Source: Solidesulfovibrio magneticus RS-1
GTDB lineage: Bacteria > Desulfobacterota > Desulfovibrionia > Desulfovibrionales > Desulfovibrionaceae
Assembly (NCBI RefSeq): GCF_000010665.1
Contig: NC_012796.1
Coordinates: 3,935,501 to 3,999,500 of the forward strand
DNA length: 64,000 nt
Direction: 5' to 3'
Part shown: piece by piece, positions 25,841 through 34,322 of the stretch
Position numbering within the stretch: position 1 is the first letter of the stretch
Layout of the letters: the number at the start of each line of letters is the position of its first letter
Position numbers and translations under genes: made by a program
The notes under the pieces: generated by a model
The model's input: the letters and a program-made list of their open reading frames with translations, nothing else
What the model was told of the DNA's origin: nothing
Databases searched by the model: none

Positions 25841-26313
25841 CCGACATCCGCGACATCAAGGGACCGCTGCCGCTTGAGGGCGCACCGTCGCCGCTGCCCT
25901 GGCTGGCCGGCGGCGCGCTGCTGGCCGTGTGCGGTCTGGCCTTGTGGCGGCACGGGCGGCTTCGCCAGGGCGGGCAGACCGCAGGGCGGCCCATGGCTCT
26001 GACCGATGCCCGGGCCGCCTGGAAAGCCCTGGAGGCCGAGGCGGCCAGCCTGGACGACCGCGAGTTCGCTTTCCGCCTGGCCGCCGTGGTCCGGGCCGGA
26101 CTGGAAGTCCGGGGTGTGGCCGCCACGGCCAGGACCGCCGAGGAAATCACGGCCGGGCTGGCGACCTCGACTTTTGAGCCGGAACTGGGGCGGGCCTTGG
26201 CGACGCTTTTGGAACGCGCCGAGGCGGCCGGCTATGCCGGGGCGGCGTATGGACCGGGGGAGCGTGCGGCCGATCTGGCCGCCGCGCGGGCGCTCGTCGG
26301 GGGGCGGCCGTGA
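25837..26313 (+). CDS. Small membrane protein of Bat operon (DUF4381-like position)
   Basis: 158 aa from GTG 25837, whose GTGA overlaps the previous stop. One transmembrane helix (PWLAGGALLAVCGLALW) follows a short N-terminal segment. A cytoplasmic helical region then contains DDREFAFRLAAVVRAGLEVR and a TAEEITAGL motif. Size, position and architecture fit the DUF4381-type protein found between DUF58 and VWA genes in MoxR-linked operons; sequence-level assignment is tentative. Confidence 0.8.
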   Translation: MTDIRDIKGPLPLEGAPSPLPWLAGGALLAVCGLALWRHGRLRQGGQTAGRPMALTDARAAWKALEAEAASLDDREFAFRLAAVVRAGLEVRGVAATARTAEEITAGLATSTFEPELGRALATLLERAEAAGYAGAAYGPGERAADLAAARALVGGRP

Positions 26314-27296
26314 TCGCCCTGGCCCATCCGGCGGCGCTGGCGCTGGTGCTGCTTTTGCCGGCGGCCTTGTGGCTGCGCCGCCGGGCCGAAGGCCGGGCAG
26401 CCGCCGCCCTGCCCGGAGCCGGCGAGGTCCGGGGCGTCGGGCCGTCCTTCACGTTGCACCTGGGCGGCCTCTTGCGGCCCCTGGGGCTGGTGGCCGCCGT
26501 CCTGGCCCTGGCCGGGCCGAGCCTGCCGCCGGACGCGCCGACCTATGCCGGCCGGGGCGTGGATATGATGTTCGCCGTGGACCTCTCGCCGTCCATGGCG
26601 GCCATGGACATACCGGCCGAAGGGCGCACCATCACCAGGCTGGCCGCCGTGGCCGAGGCGGCGAAAACGCTGGCCCTGTCCCGGCCCGGCGACCGCATCG
26701 GGCTGGTGGCTTTCGGGGCCAGGGCCTATCTCGTGGTGCCGCCAACCACGGACCGGGCCGCCCTGGTCCAGGCGCTGGCCAGCCTCGACACCGGCGCGGC
26801 CGGGCGCAAGACGGCCATGGGCGACGCCGTGGGGCTGGCCGCCAAGCGGCTGGACGAGAGCCCGGGACAGGCCAAGGCGGTCGTCGTTTTCGGCGACGGC
26901 CGGTCCAACGCCGGCGAGACCGACCCCGTGCCCGCCGCCCAGGCCGCCGTCCGGCATGGTGTGGCGGTCTTTGCCGTGGGCGTGGGCGGCGACGGGCCGG
27001 CCCCGTTTCTCGTGGCCCATCCGATCCTGGGCAAGCAGATCATCACCGAAGCCGCGCCGGTGGACGAAGCGGCGCTTTCCGCCATGGCCCAAGCCGGCGG
27101 CGGCGCGTTCTGGCGAGCCGGCGATGCGGCCGCCCTGGTCCGGGCCACGGCGGCCATCAATACGTTGACGCCAAGCGACATCCGGGCCGAACCGGACCGG
27201 GGCCAGTCCCTGACGCCGCTTCTGGCCAGGCTGGCCGTGTGTCTGCTCACGGCCTGGGCCGCCCTGGCCGCCACACGGGGGCTGACCCTGCCATGA
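26310..27296 (+). CDS. VWA-domain membrane protein, BatA-like
   Basis: 328 aa from a GTG overlapping the previous TGA. Two N-terminal transmembrane helices (ALALVLLLPAALWL; LGLVAAVLALAGPSL) flank a short loop. A VWA domain follows with MIDAS DLSPSMAA, the downstream GRKTAMGDAVGLAAKRL threonine loop, and VVVFGDGRSNAGETDP. A C-terminal helix (LAVCLLTAWAALAATRG) re-anchors it. This layout is typical of BatA. It probably binds a partner or the MoxR complex in a Mg-dependent way. Confidence 0.92.
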   Translation: MIALAHPAALALVLLLPAALWLRRRAEGRAAAALPGAGEVRGVGPSFTLHLGGLLRPLGLVAAVLALAGPSLPPDAPTYAGRGVDMMFAVDLSPSMAAMDIPAEGRTITRLAAVAEAAKTLALSRPGDRIGLVAFGARAYLVVPPTTDRAALVQALASLDTGAAGRKTAMGDAVGLAAKRLDESPGQAKAVVVFGDGRSNAGETDPVPAAQAAVRHGVAVFAVGVGGDGPAPFLVAHPILGKQIITEAAPVDEAALSAMAQAGGGAFWRAGDAAALVRATAAINTLTPSDIRAEPDRGQSLTPLLARLAVCLLTAWAALAATRGLTLP

Positions 27297-29026
27297 CCTT
27301 CGCCCGTCCCGACTGGCTGTGGCTGCTTGTCCCGGCCGCCTTGTGCCTGGGTTTCGCCTGGGCGGCCGGCCGGCGTCGCCGTGCCCTGGCCGCCGGCTGG
27401 CCGGCCCTGGCCGCGAGGCCGGGCCGACGCGCCCTGAAAAGCACATGTTTTATCTGCGCCGTGGCCGCCCTGGCCCTGGCCGGGGTCGGGCCGCGCCTGG
27501 GGATCGGCAAGCCGGACGCGGCCTCCAAGGCCCCGCCCCGGCTGCGGCTCATGGTGGTCCTCGACTGTTCGCGCAGCATGCTCGCCCGGGATGTGCCGCC
27601 GGACCGGCTGGGCGCGGCCAAGCGGCTCGTGCTCGATGTGCTTGCCCGGCTGCCCGGCCTGGATGTCGGGCTGGTAGGTTTCGCCGGCCGGGCCTGGCTG
27701 GCTTGCCCGCCCACCCCGGACCGGGCCGGGCTGGCGCTTTTTCTGGACGGCCTGACTCCCGAGGCCGCGCCCCTGGGCGGCACCGATCCGGCCAAGGGCC
27801 TGGAAGCGGCCGGGCTGGCCCTGGCCGGAGTCCGGCCGGCGGCGGTGCTCCTGGTCACGGACGGCGAGGCGACCGTCAAGCCGGCCGGCCAGACGCGGAC
27901 GGTCCTGCCGCCGGGCGTGCCGGTCTATGCCGTGGCCGTGGGTTCCGGCCAGCCGGTGACCGTACCCGGACCGGGCGGCGAGGCGCTTCGCGACGCAGCC
28001 GGCGCGTCGGTGGCCGCCGGAGTGGACTATCCGGCCCTGGCCGCCCTGGCCGAAGCCACCGGCGGCGCGGCCTACCGCCTGGCCCCGGACGCGCCCTGGC
28101 CGGCCGCCGCCATTGCCGCCGCCCTGGCCGACAAATCGGTCCCGGCCGATAACACGCCGGACACGACTACAACCGACGACGGCGCGCTGTTTCTGGCCCT
28201 GGCCGTGGCCCTGCTCCTGGCCGATCTAGCCCTGCCGCCGGGGCGGCGGCTGGCCGGGCTGCTGCTCTTGGCCAGCCTGACCCTGGCCGGCCCGGCCGAG
28301 GCCGCCACCACGGCCGGCGAGCAAAACGCGCGTGGGCTGGCCGCCGCCGCCCGGGGCGACGGGCAAGACGCCCTGGCCGCCTTTCTGGCCGCCCGGGCTC
28401 GCGATCCCGACGATGCGACAATTCTCTTCAACATTGGCGTGGCCTATTACCGCCTGGGCCGTTTCGCCGAGTCCCTGGCCGCCTTTGACCGGGCCGCCGC
28501 CGGGCCGGACAAGGCGCTGGCCGCCAAGGCCCGCTACAACCAGGGCAACGCCGCCTGGCGACTGCACGACCGGGGCCGGGCCATGGCCGCCTACGAGGCC
28601 GCCTTGATCCTCGATCCGGCCGACGCCGACGCCCGGGCCAACCTGGACTGGCTGCGCACCAACCCGTCGCCGGCCCCGGACCAGGACGGCGCGCCTGATC
28701 CCGACCGGGCCGGGGCCTCACCGGACGGCCAGGGCCCAGCCACGGACCAGGGCAACGGCCAGGCTCCGGCCCCGATGCCGGGCGACGACGGACAGGGCGA
28801 AACAAAGCCTTCCGGCGAGACGGCCTCGCCGACGCCCGGCCGGGCCGGCGACAAGGCGGCCGAGGCCCGGCTGCCCGTGGCCGGCCGGGACGGCGAGGAA
28901 ACCCGTCAGCGTCGGGCGAACGCCCCGGGCGCGGCCGACGATCCCGTGCTCGGGCGCATCCCGGATCTGGTCGGGCAGCCCGTGGCCCCGGTCTATGCCC
29001 GGCCCACGGTGGAGAAGGACTGGTGA
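27293..29026 (+). CDS. VWA-TPR fusion, BatB/BatC-like
   Basis: 577 aa; ATGA overlap with the previous gene. The N-terminal half is BatB-like: two transmembrane helices, then a VWA domain with MIDAS DCSRSMLARDVPP and LLVTDGEATV. A further transmembrane segment (LLADLALPPGRRLAGLLLLA) leads into three TPR-like units (~350-450: ATILFNIGVAYYRLGRFAES, ARYNQGNAAWRLHDRGRAMA), which corresponds to BatC. A Pro/Asp/Gly-rich disordered tail (~455-577) ends the protein. BatB and BatC are separate genes in many bacteria; here one polypeptide carries both. Confidence 0.9.
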   Translation: MTFARPDWLWLLVPAALCLGFAWAAGRRRRALAAGWPALAARPGRRALKSTCFICAVAALALAGVGPRLGIGKPDAASKAPPRLRLMVVLDCSRSMLARDVPPDRLGAAKRLVLDVLARLPGLDVGLVGFAGRAWLACPPTPDRAGLALFLDGLTPEAAPLGGTDPAKGLEAAGLALAGVRPAAVLLVTDGEATVKPAGQTRTVLPPGVPVYAVAVGSGQPVTVPGPGGEALRDAAGASVAAGVDYPALAALAEATGGAAYRLAPDAPWPAAAIAAALADKSVPADNTPDTTTTDDGALFLALAVALLLADLALPPGRRLAGLLLLASLTLAGPAEAATTAGEQNARGLAAAARGDGQDALAAFLAARARDPDDATILFNIGVAYYRLGRFAESLAAFDRAAAGPDKALAAKARYNQGNAAWRLHDRGRAMAAYEAALILDPADADARANLDWLRTNPSPAPDQDGAPDPDRAGASPDGQGPATDQGNGQAPAPMPGDDGQGETKPSGETASPTPGRAGDKAAEARLPVAGRDGEETRQRRANAPGAADDPVLGRIPDLVGQPVAPVYARPTVEKDW

Positions 29027-30192
29027 GGCGCGCTTTCGGCCTTGCCGTCCGGCTGCCGGCGGCGCTGGTCCTGGCCGTGGTCCTGGCCCTTTTCGGGTCA
29101 GCCATGGCCCAGGTTCCGCCCGGGCCTGCCGCGCCGGCCGTAGCGCCGCCGGGGCTGGCCGGCAAGACGGTTTTTCTCGACGCCACCCTGACTCCGCCCA
29201 ACCCCTGGCTCGGCCAGACCGCCGTCTATGCCCTGACCCTGTACCGCTCCGTGGCCGCCTCGGGCCTGTCCGTGACCCCGCCACCCTTCGAGGGCTTTGA
29301 CGCCGCCCCCCTGCCCGGCCAGGACGACGGCCAGCTCACCGCCGGCGGGAAGCGGTATGTCGTCAGCCGCGTGGCCTACGCCCTGACCCCCAAACGCGCC
29401 GGCCGCCTCCCCCTGGGGCCGCCCCAGGCCAGGCTCGTCGGCCTGCCCGGAACCTCGGCCCCCCTCACGGTCGCCGGACCGGCCCTGGCCGCCGAGGTCC
29501 GCCCGCTTCCGCCGCCGCCGGACGGGTTTCCCGATTCGGGGCTGGTCGGACGCCTGGAACTCACGGCCGCCCTGGCCCCGGCCGCCCTGGCCGTGGGTGA
29601 GGAGACGCGCCTGACCGTCACGCTGACGGGCCGGGGCAATCTGGCCGGAGCGGCCCTGCCCCCGCTGGCCGTCCCCCCGGGGCTGCTCCTGCGCGCCCTG
29701 GGGAACGAGGACGCCCTGACGCCCGGCCCGGACGGCGCGGCCGGACGCCGCGTCTTCCACTATGGCCTCATGGCCGCCGCCCCGGACCGCTACACCCTGC
29801 CGAGCCTTGCAGTGGCGGTCTTCGATCCGGCCGCTGGGACCTGGAGCGTGGCCGCCGGGCCGGAACTGGTGCTGATCGTCGCGCCCGCGCCCGGTTCCCC
29901 CCAGGCCGACGACGCTCCGGCCAGCCCGGGCCGGCGGGCCGAGGCCGGGGACGTGGCCGACGAGCCGGCTGGTTGGCGGCGTCTGTTGCCGAACCTTGCC
30001 CCAAGGGTTGCCGTCGCCGCCGCCACCCCCCTGGCCTGCGCCCCCGAGGCCGGAGCCGAAATCCTGTTCGTGCTGCCGCCCGGCCGCCGCGTCGCCCTTG
30101 GCCCGGCCCGCAACGGCTTCGTGCGTCTGGAAACCGACGACGACGTGGTGGGCTGGGTCCGCCGCGATACAATTGTCACCATCCTGCCGTAG
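29023..30192 (+). CDS. BatD-like secreted/membrane protein with C-terminal SH3-like segment
   Basis: 389 aa from a GTG overlapping the previous stop. Signal peptide LPAALVLAVVLALFGSAMA with cleavage near AQVPP. Residues ~45-290 form two beta-rich BatD modules (VFLDATLTPPNPWLGQTAVY, GEETRLTVTLTGRGNLAGA). The last ~65 residues (AEILFVLPPGRRVALGPARN, FVRLETDDDVVGWVRRD) resemble a bacterial SH3 module. BatD normally ends in a membrane helix, which I do not see; it may be periplasmic. Last gene of the Bat operon. Confidence 0.85.
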   Translation: MRRAFGLAVRLPAALVLAVVLALFGSAMAQVPPGPAAPAVAPPGLAGKTVFLDATLTPPNPWLGQTAVYALTLYRSVAASGLSVTPPPFEGFDAAPLPGQDDGQLTAGGKRYVVSRVAYALTPKRAGRLPLGPPQARLVGLPGTSAPLTVAGPALAAEVRPLPPPPDGFPDSGLVGRLELTAALAPAALAVGEETRLTVTLTGRGNLAGAALPPLAVPPGLLLRALGNEDALTPGPDGAAGRRVFHYGLMAAAPDRYTLPSLAVAVFDPAAGTWSVAAGPELVLIVAPAPGSPQADDAPASPGRRAEAGDVADEPAGWRRLLPNLAPRVAVAAATPLACAPEAGAEILFVLPPGRRVALGPARNGFVRLETDDDVVGWVRRDTIVTILP

Positions 30193-30286
30193 GTTTCGCG
30201 GCCGGCGGCACGCCCTTGCCAATTGACGTCAGTCTGGTATCGATTGTCCACATCGCCGCCACAATCAACGATGCAGGTTGTTTCGC

Positions 30287-32074
30287 ATGAACGATTCCCT
30301 GGCGCCCGTCATCCAAGCCAGTCTGGACCTGCATTTCGGCCGGCTGACTCCGCTTGTTTCCGGCCCGGACAGCCGCCCGCAGCTCATCCAGGCCGCCGCC
30401 ACGCTCATGCGGCGCATTGCCGAGAACATCCTGGCCGTGCCCGCCGACTGCCCGGTGGACACCCTGGTCCAGCGCCACGTGTTCGCCAAGGACAAGGCCT
30501 TGCCGGCCTGGCTCGTCAACCGGGGATTGGTGACCTGCGACAACGACCGCCAGCAGCTTGAACCCTCGGTGCGCGCACTTCTGGCCAATCCGTTCAATCG
30601 TCGGCGGTTTTTGGATTTTCTCAGCAACGAACTGCTCTACCACCGCTGGCTGTGGACGCGGGAGGACGACAAACGCCATTTTCCCATCCGCTGCGCCAAC
30701 GAACTGCGGGAAAACGGCTACTGCCTGGAACTCAACACCTTCGACCACGTCATCAAACTCGGGGACAACATCATCGCGCCCCCGGGCAAAACCGACGACG
30801 CCGTCCACTGGCGGCTGCGCTCCATCGGCACGGTCTGTCTGGTCGATCTGGCGGCGAGGCCGGTCTTCGACTACACCGCCCGGCTGCTCGAAGCGAAATA
30901 CAAGACCACGTTTATCCTCGACACCTTCAAGGCGCTTTTCGCCGCCGCCGCCCGGACCCCGGGCAGCCCGGAGCGTCAGGCCGCCCTGGTCATGGGCGAG
31001 ATTCCCAAGGTCTTCACCCTGGCCGACCATGCCAAGCCCCTGGGTGTGACGGGCGAGGCCAGCTCCCTGGAACTGCTGCGCCGGCTTCTGGCCGCCTTTG
31101 ACCGCCAAACCAGCCGTAACTGCCCGGAATCACGCCTGCGCCTGGGAGCCGAGCCGCCCCAGGGCGTGGCCAACCGGGTGGCGGCCATGATCTGGCTGCG
31201 CCGCACCCCGGCCCGAGTCAAGGAGGAGCAGCAAAAAAAAACCGTGCCCTCCCGTGGCCTCAAGGTGGCCGAGCGCACCGTGCTCCTGGCTGCCGCCGAC
31301 CAGAAAAGCATCCTCTATTTCAACCTGTTCGCCGATCCCGCCGACACGGCCATCAACCCCTGCCATATCCGCGGCGTGGACGACGACTCCATGACCGTGG
31401 TCTCCCCGCGCGGCAACCGCTTAAACGACGCCGCCCCGGGCCAGGAAGTCAGCGGCTACTTCGCCGTGGTCGGAGCCAACAAGAAAAGCACCTACTGCGA
31501 TTTCCGCACCACGGTGGTGTCGGTTGCCTGCCCGGACGAGAGCCACTGCCTGGTGGAGCTCTCCATCCCGGCCACTTTCGAACTCACCCGCCGCAACCAC
31601 AAGCGCCTGCCCGTTGACCCCGACGCCGTGGCCCTGTTCGAAATGGCCGCCCCGGCTCCGGCCGCCGACTGGAATCTGTTTAATTCCCTGGAGAAATGGC
31701 CGCGCCCGTTTTGCATCATCCCCGACAGCCTGGGGCACTGCCGCATCAAGGACCTCTCGGCCGGAGGAATGCTGCTGGAAATCCACCATGACGCGCCGGC
31801 CTGCCCCTATTTCACCGAGGACAGCCGCGACCACCCCTTGCTCGTCCAGGTCAAACTGGCCGGCAAGCCCAACGCCGCCCCCCTGTGGCTGGGCATCCGG
31901 GCCGAGGCCAAGCGCATCCGGGACTTTCCGCCGCTGCGCAAGAAATACGTGGGCTTTCAATTTGTGGAGGCCGGCGAGGTGCGCAACGAGCGCTCGGTGC
32001 GCTTTACGCCGGTGGGCAAGGACGGGCTGTATCTCATCAACGACTGGATCTTCCGCAACGGCCTGGGAAAATAG
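30287..32074 (+). CDS. PilZ-like c-di-GMP-binding protein with large N-terminal domain
   Basis: 595 aa from ATG 30287; an alternative start lies three codons upstream. No signal or transmembrane segment. Residues ~1-300 are an unrecognised mostly helical domain (NPFNRRRFLDFLSNELLYHR). Residues ~320-440 may be a YcgR-like beta domain (DDDSMTVVSPRGNRLND). The C-terminal part has PilZ features: RRNHKRLPVD (RxxxR) and IKDLSAGGMLLEI ([D/N]xSxxG), closing with KKYVGFQFVEAG. It probably senses c-di-GMP, and two GGDEF proteins lie elsewhere in the window. Monocistronic, ended by a strong hairpin. Confidence 0.8.
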   Translation: MNDSLAPVIQASLDLHFGRLTPLVSGPDSRPQLIQAAATLMRRIAENILAVPADCPVDTLVQRHVFAKDKALPAWLVNRGLVTCDNDRQQLEPSVRALLANPFNRRRFLDFLSNELLYHRWLWTREDDKRHFPIRCANELRENGYCLELNTFDHVIKLGDNIIAPPGKTDDAVHWRLRSIGTVCLVDLAARPVFDYTARLLEAKYKTTFILDTFKALFAAAARTPGSPERQAALVMGEIPKVFTLADHAKPLGVTGEASSLELLRRLLAAFDRQTSRNCPESRLRLGAEPPQGVANRVAAMIWLRRTPARVKEEQQKKTVPSRGLKVAERTVLLAAADQKSILYFNLFADPADTAINPCHIRGVDDDSMTVVSPRGNRLNDAAPGQEVSGYFAVVGANKKSTYCDFRTTVVSVACPDESHCLVELSIPATFELTRRNHKRLPVDPDAVALFEMAAPAPAADWNLFNSLEKWPRPFCIIPDSLGHCRIKDLSAGGMLLEIHHDAPACPYFTEDSRDHPLLVQVKLAGKPNAAPLWLGIRAEAKRIRDFPPLRKKYVGFQFVEAGEVRNERSVRFTPVGKDGLYLINDWIFRNGLGK

Positions 32075-32088
32075 GCCCCAAAAGCAAA

Positions 32089-32118
32089 CCGGCCCCGAAG
32101 CTCGCGCTTCGGGGCCGG
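32089..32118. terminator. Bidirectional terminator hairpin
   Basis: Perfect 13-bp stem CCGGCCCCGAAGC-TCGC-GCTTCGGGGCCGG between convergent stops at 32074 and 32125. A short A-rich run precedes it (T-rich on the minus strand). Confidence 0.75.
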
Positions 32119-32124
32119 CCGCCT

Positions 32125-33177
32125 TCAGCTCCCGGCGCGGGCCGGGAGGGGCTCGGGCAGACCGCCCGCGTCGGGAGCCGGGTGGGGAACAGTATTGAAG
32201 CGGTCGGCGAACCGGCCGGCCATGATGGAGCACACGAAGAGCTGGAGCTGGTGGTAAAACATGATGGGCAGCACGATAAGCCCCAAGGCCGGATGCGCGC
32301 CGAACAGCAGCCGGGCCATGGGCACGCCGGAAGCCAGGGTCTTTTTGGAGCCGCAAAAAATCGCCGTGATCCGGTCCTCTTCCGAAAATCCGCACCACTT
32401 CGAAACCCGTGACGAGATCATGAGCGCCGCCGCCAAAAACACCGCCGCGCCGGCCAGGGTCAGGACGATGACGCCCAGGCCGTTGTCGCGCCACAGCCCC
32501 GAGGCCGTGGAGTCGCAAAACGAGCTGTAGACGAGCATCAGAATCACGAGCTTATCGAAAGTATTGATGAACTTCTTGTGGCGCGCGGCCAGGGCGCCGA
32601 TCATCGGCCGGGCCACCTGCCCGAGCACGAAGGGCAACAGCAGCAGCGTGGCGATGTTGAGCATGGCCTGCCCCAGCGACAGCCCGCCCGTGGCCCCGCC
32701 TTCCATGGCCAGGCCGATGATGGCCGGGGTGAGCACGATGCCGAGCAAGCTCGACAGCGTGGCGTTAAAAATCGCCGCCGGCACGTTGCCCTTGGCGATG
32801 GCCGTCATGGCCACCGACGAGGAAATGGTGGACGGCAAGGCGCACAAATAGAGAAACCCGAGCATCAGCCCCTCGGGAATCAGCCCGCCAAAGGCGAATT
32901 TAAACGGGATGTAGAGCAGCGGGAAAACAACAAAGGTCAGGGCCTGCACCAGCAGATGCAGCCGGACGTTGGCCAGCCCGGCCAGAAGCGACCGGGTGGA
33001 AAGGGCCAGGCCATGCAGGAAAAAGACCGCGAAAATGCCGACGTCGCTGGCCACGTCGGCATGCATGGCTCCGCCGGCGGCCCCGAATTTCGGAAAAGCG
33101 GCCGCCAGAAGCACCGCCGTGAGCATCCCCGCCAAAAACCAATCCGAAGCCATCTTGCGCAACAGTTTGCCGACCAT
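32125..33177 (-). CDS. Bile acid:sodium symporter-family (BASS/YfeH-like) transporter
   Basis: 350 aa from ATG 33177 behind AAGGAG. About nine to ten hydrophobic helices. Family motifs include GLALSTRSLLAGLANVRLHL, YLCALPSTISSSVAMT and IFCGSKKTLASGVPMARLL. These place it in the SBF-like (DUF4137/YfeH) branch, whose substrates are largely unknown. It is divergent from an AraC-family regulator, 92 bp between starts, which probably controls it. Confidence 0.92.
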   Translation of the reverse strand: MVGKLLRKMASDWFLAGMLTAVLLAAAFPKFGAAGGAMHADVASDVGIFAVFFLHGLALSTRSLLAGLANVRLHLLVQALTFVVFPLLYIPFKFAFGGLIPEGLMLGFLYLCALPSTISSSVAMTAIAKGNVPAAIFNATLSSLLGIVLTPAIIGLAMEGGATGGLSLGQAMLNIATLLLLPFVLGQVARPMIGALAARHKKFINTFDKLVILMLVYSSFCDSTASGLWRDNGLGVIVLTLAGAAVFLAAALMISSRVSKWCGFSEEDRITAIFCGSKKTLASGVPMARLLFGAHPALGLIVLPIMFYHQLQLFVCSIMAGRFADRFNTVPHPAPDAGGLPEPLPARAGS

Positions 33178-33269
33178 CGTTCCCGCTCCTTGCTTTGGGT
33201 GACGGTCTTGTAGCCCTGGACGCCGGGTCCGTCTTGCGCCAAAATGACAACTCATAGCGAGAAACGGAC

Positions 33270-34322
33270 ATGCCGCGCGAACGCACCCCCCCGCAGCTCA
33301 CCCAACTGCCCCGGCTCGTTTTCGGACGCAGCGAAGCCCTGCCGGCCGCCTCCCTGGCCCGGGCCCACAGCCATCCCTTTGGCCAGCTCTCCTACGCCGG
33401 CGAAGGGGTCATCGAAGTGACCACCCCCGTCAGCAGCCATGTGGCCCCGCCCCGCCGAGCCGTGTGGGTGCCGCCGGGGCTGCTCCACGAAGTGACCACC
33501 ACCCGGCCGGCCGCCATGCGCAGCCTCTACATCCGGGCCGACCAGACCATCTTTTGCCCGCCACGCTGCCTAGTGCTGCGGGTGACGAGGCTTGCCCGGG
33601 AACTCATCCTGGCCGCCGCCGCCCTGCCGCCAGCCTACGACGAGGACGGCTCGGCCGGCCGGCTGGCCCGGGTGCTCCTCGACCAGTTGGCCGGTCTGCC
33701 CGAAGCGGACTTAAGCCTCCCCTGGCCGGCCGATCCCGCCCTGGCCGCCCTGTGCCGCGAATTGCGCGACGCCCCGGACGACGGCCGGGACATGGACGCC
33801 CTGGCCAGACAGGCCGGCATGAGCGGCCGCACCCTGGCCCGTCGGTTCGAGGCCCAAACCGGCCTGCGCTTCGGAGCCTGGCGACGCCGCCAACGCTTGC
33901 TCGCCGCCCTGGGCCGGCTGGAAGCCGGGGACAACGTCACCACCGCCGCCCTGGAGAGCGGCTACGCCTCGGTGTCGGCCTTCGTGGCCGCCTTCCGCGA
34001 CATGTTCGGCGCGACGCCCGGGGCGTTCTTGCGACAGCGTGAGGGGGAGAAGGAGGAGAAAGAGGATGAGAGGAAGAATGCCTCGGCGGCCGGGGGCCTG
34101 AGGCCCCCGGACCCCCCAAATGGGGGAAGGTTTAAAGGGGGTTCGACGAGGATTAGCGCTTTGTCGGCCGGAAAGCTCAAAAGCCCGTTGGTGACGCTTG
34201 ACGGGAAACGCCGTTACTCTGGCGGCCTATGGAGGGACGGTCGTCCCGGTCCCCCGTATGGCCTTACGGGGGACCGGGAGACGGGAAAGGTTACGCGGCC
34301 GGCGGATCGGGCAGGACCTTGA
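33270..34322 (+). CDS. AraC-family transcriptional regulator with repeat-derived C-terminal extension
   Basis: 350 aa. The N-terminal cupin-like sensor domain contains RAHSHPFGQLSYAGEGVIEV and VWVPPGLLHEV. The C-terminal HTH pair (~165-260) includes MDALARQAGMSGRTLARRFE and ALESGYASVSAFVAAFRDMF, typical of AraC/XylS. A normal member would end near GAFLRQREGE (~262). Here the frame continues through a GC-rich intergenic repeat (translated as SAAGGLRPPDPPN) and on to 34322, overlapping the 3' end of the convergent SpoIIE gene by 32 bp. The extra ~85 residues look non-functional. It probably regulates the divergent BASS transporter. Confidence 0.88.
   Translation: MPRERTPPQLTQLPRLVFGRSEALPAASLARAHSHPFGQLSYAGEGVIEVTTPVSSHVAPPRRAVWVPPGLLHEVTTTRPAAMRSLYIRADQTIFCPPRCLVLRVTRLARELILAAAALPPAYDEDGSAGRLARVLLDQLAGLPEADLSLPWPADPALAALCRELRDAPDDGRDMDALARQAGMSGRTLARRFEAQTGLRFGAWRRRQRLLAALGRLEAGDNVTTAALESGYASVSAFVAAFRDMFGATPGAFLRQREGEKEEKEDERKNASAAGGLRPPDPPNGGRFKGGSTRISALSAGKLKSPLVTLDGKRRYSGGLWRDGRPGPPYGLTGDRETGKVTRPADRAGP
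34080..34117. repeat. GC-rich hairpin repeat inside the annotated end of the AraC gene
   Basis: GCCTCGGCGGCCGG, GGGCCTGAGGCCC and CCGGACCCCCC, a typical family member lacking one C in the first block. It lies about where the AraC gene would be expected to have ended. Confidence 0.85.
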
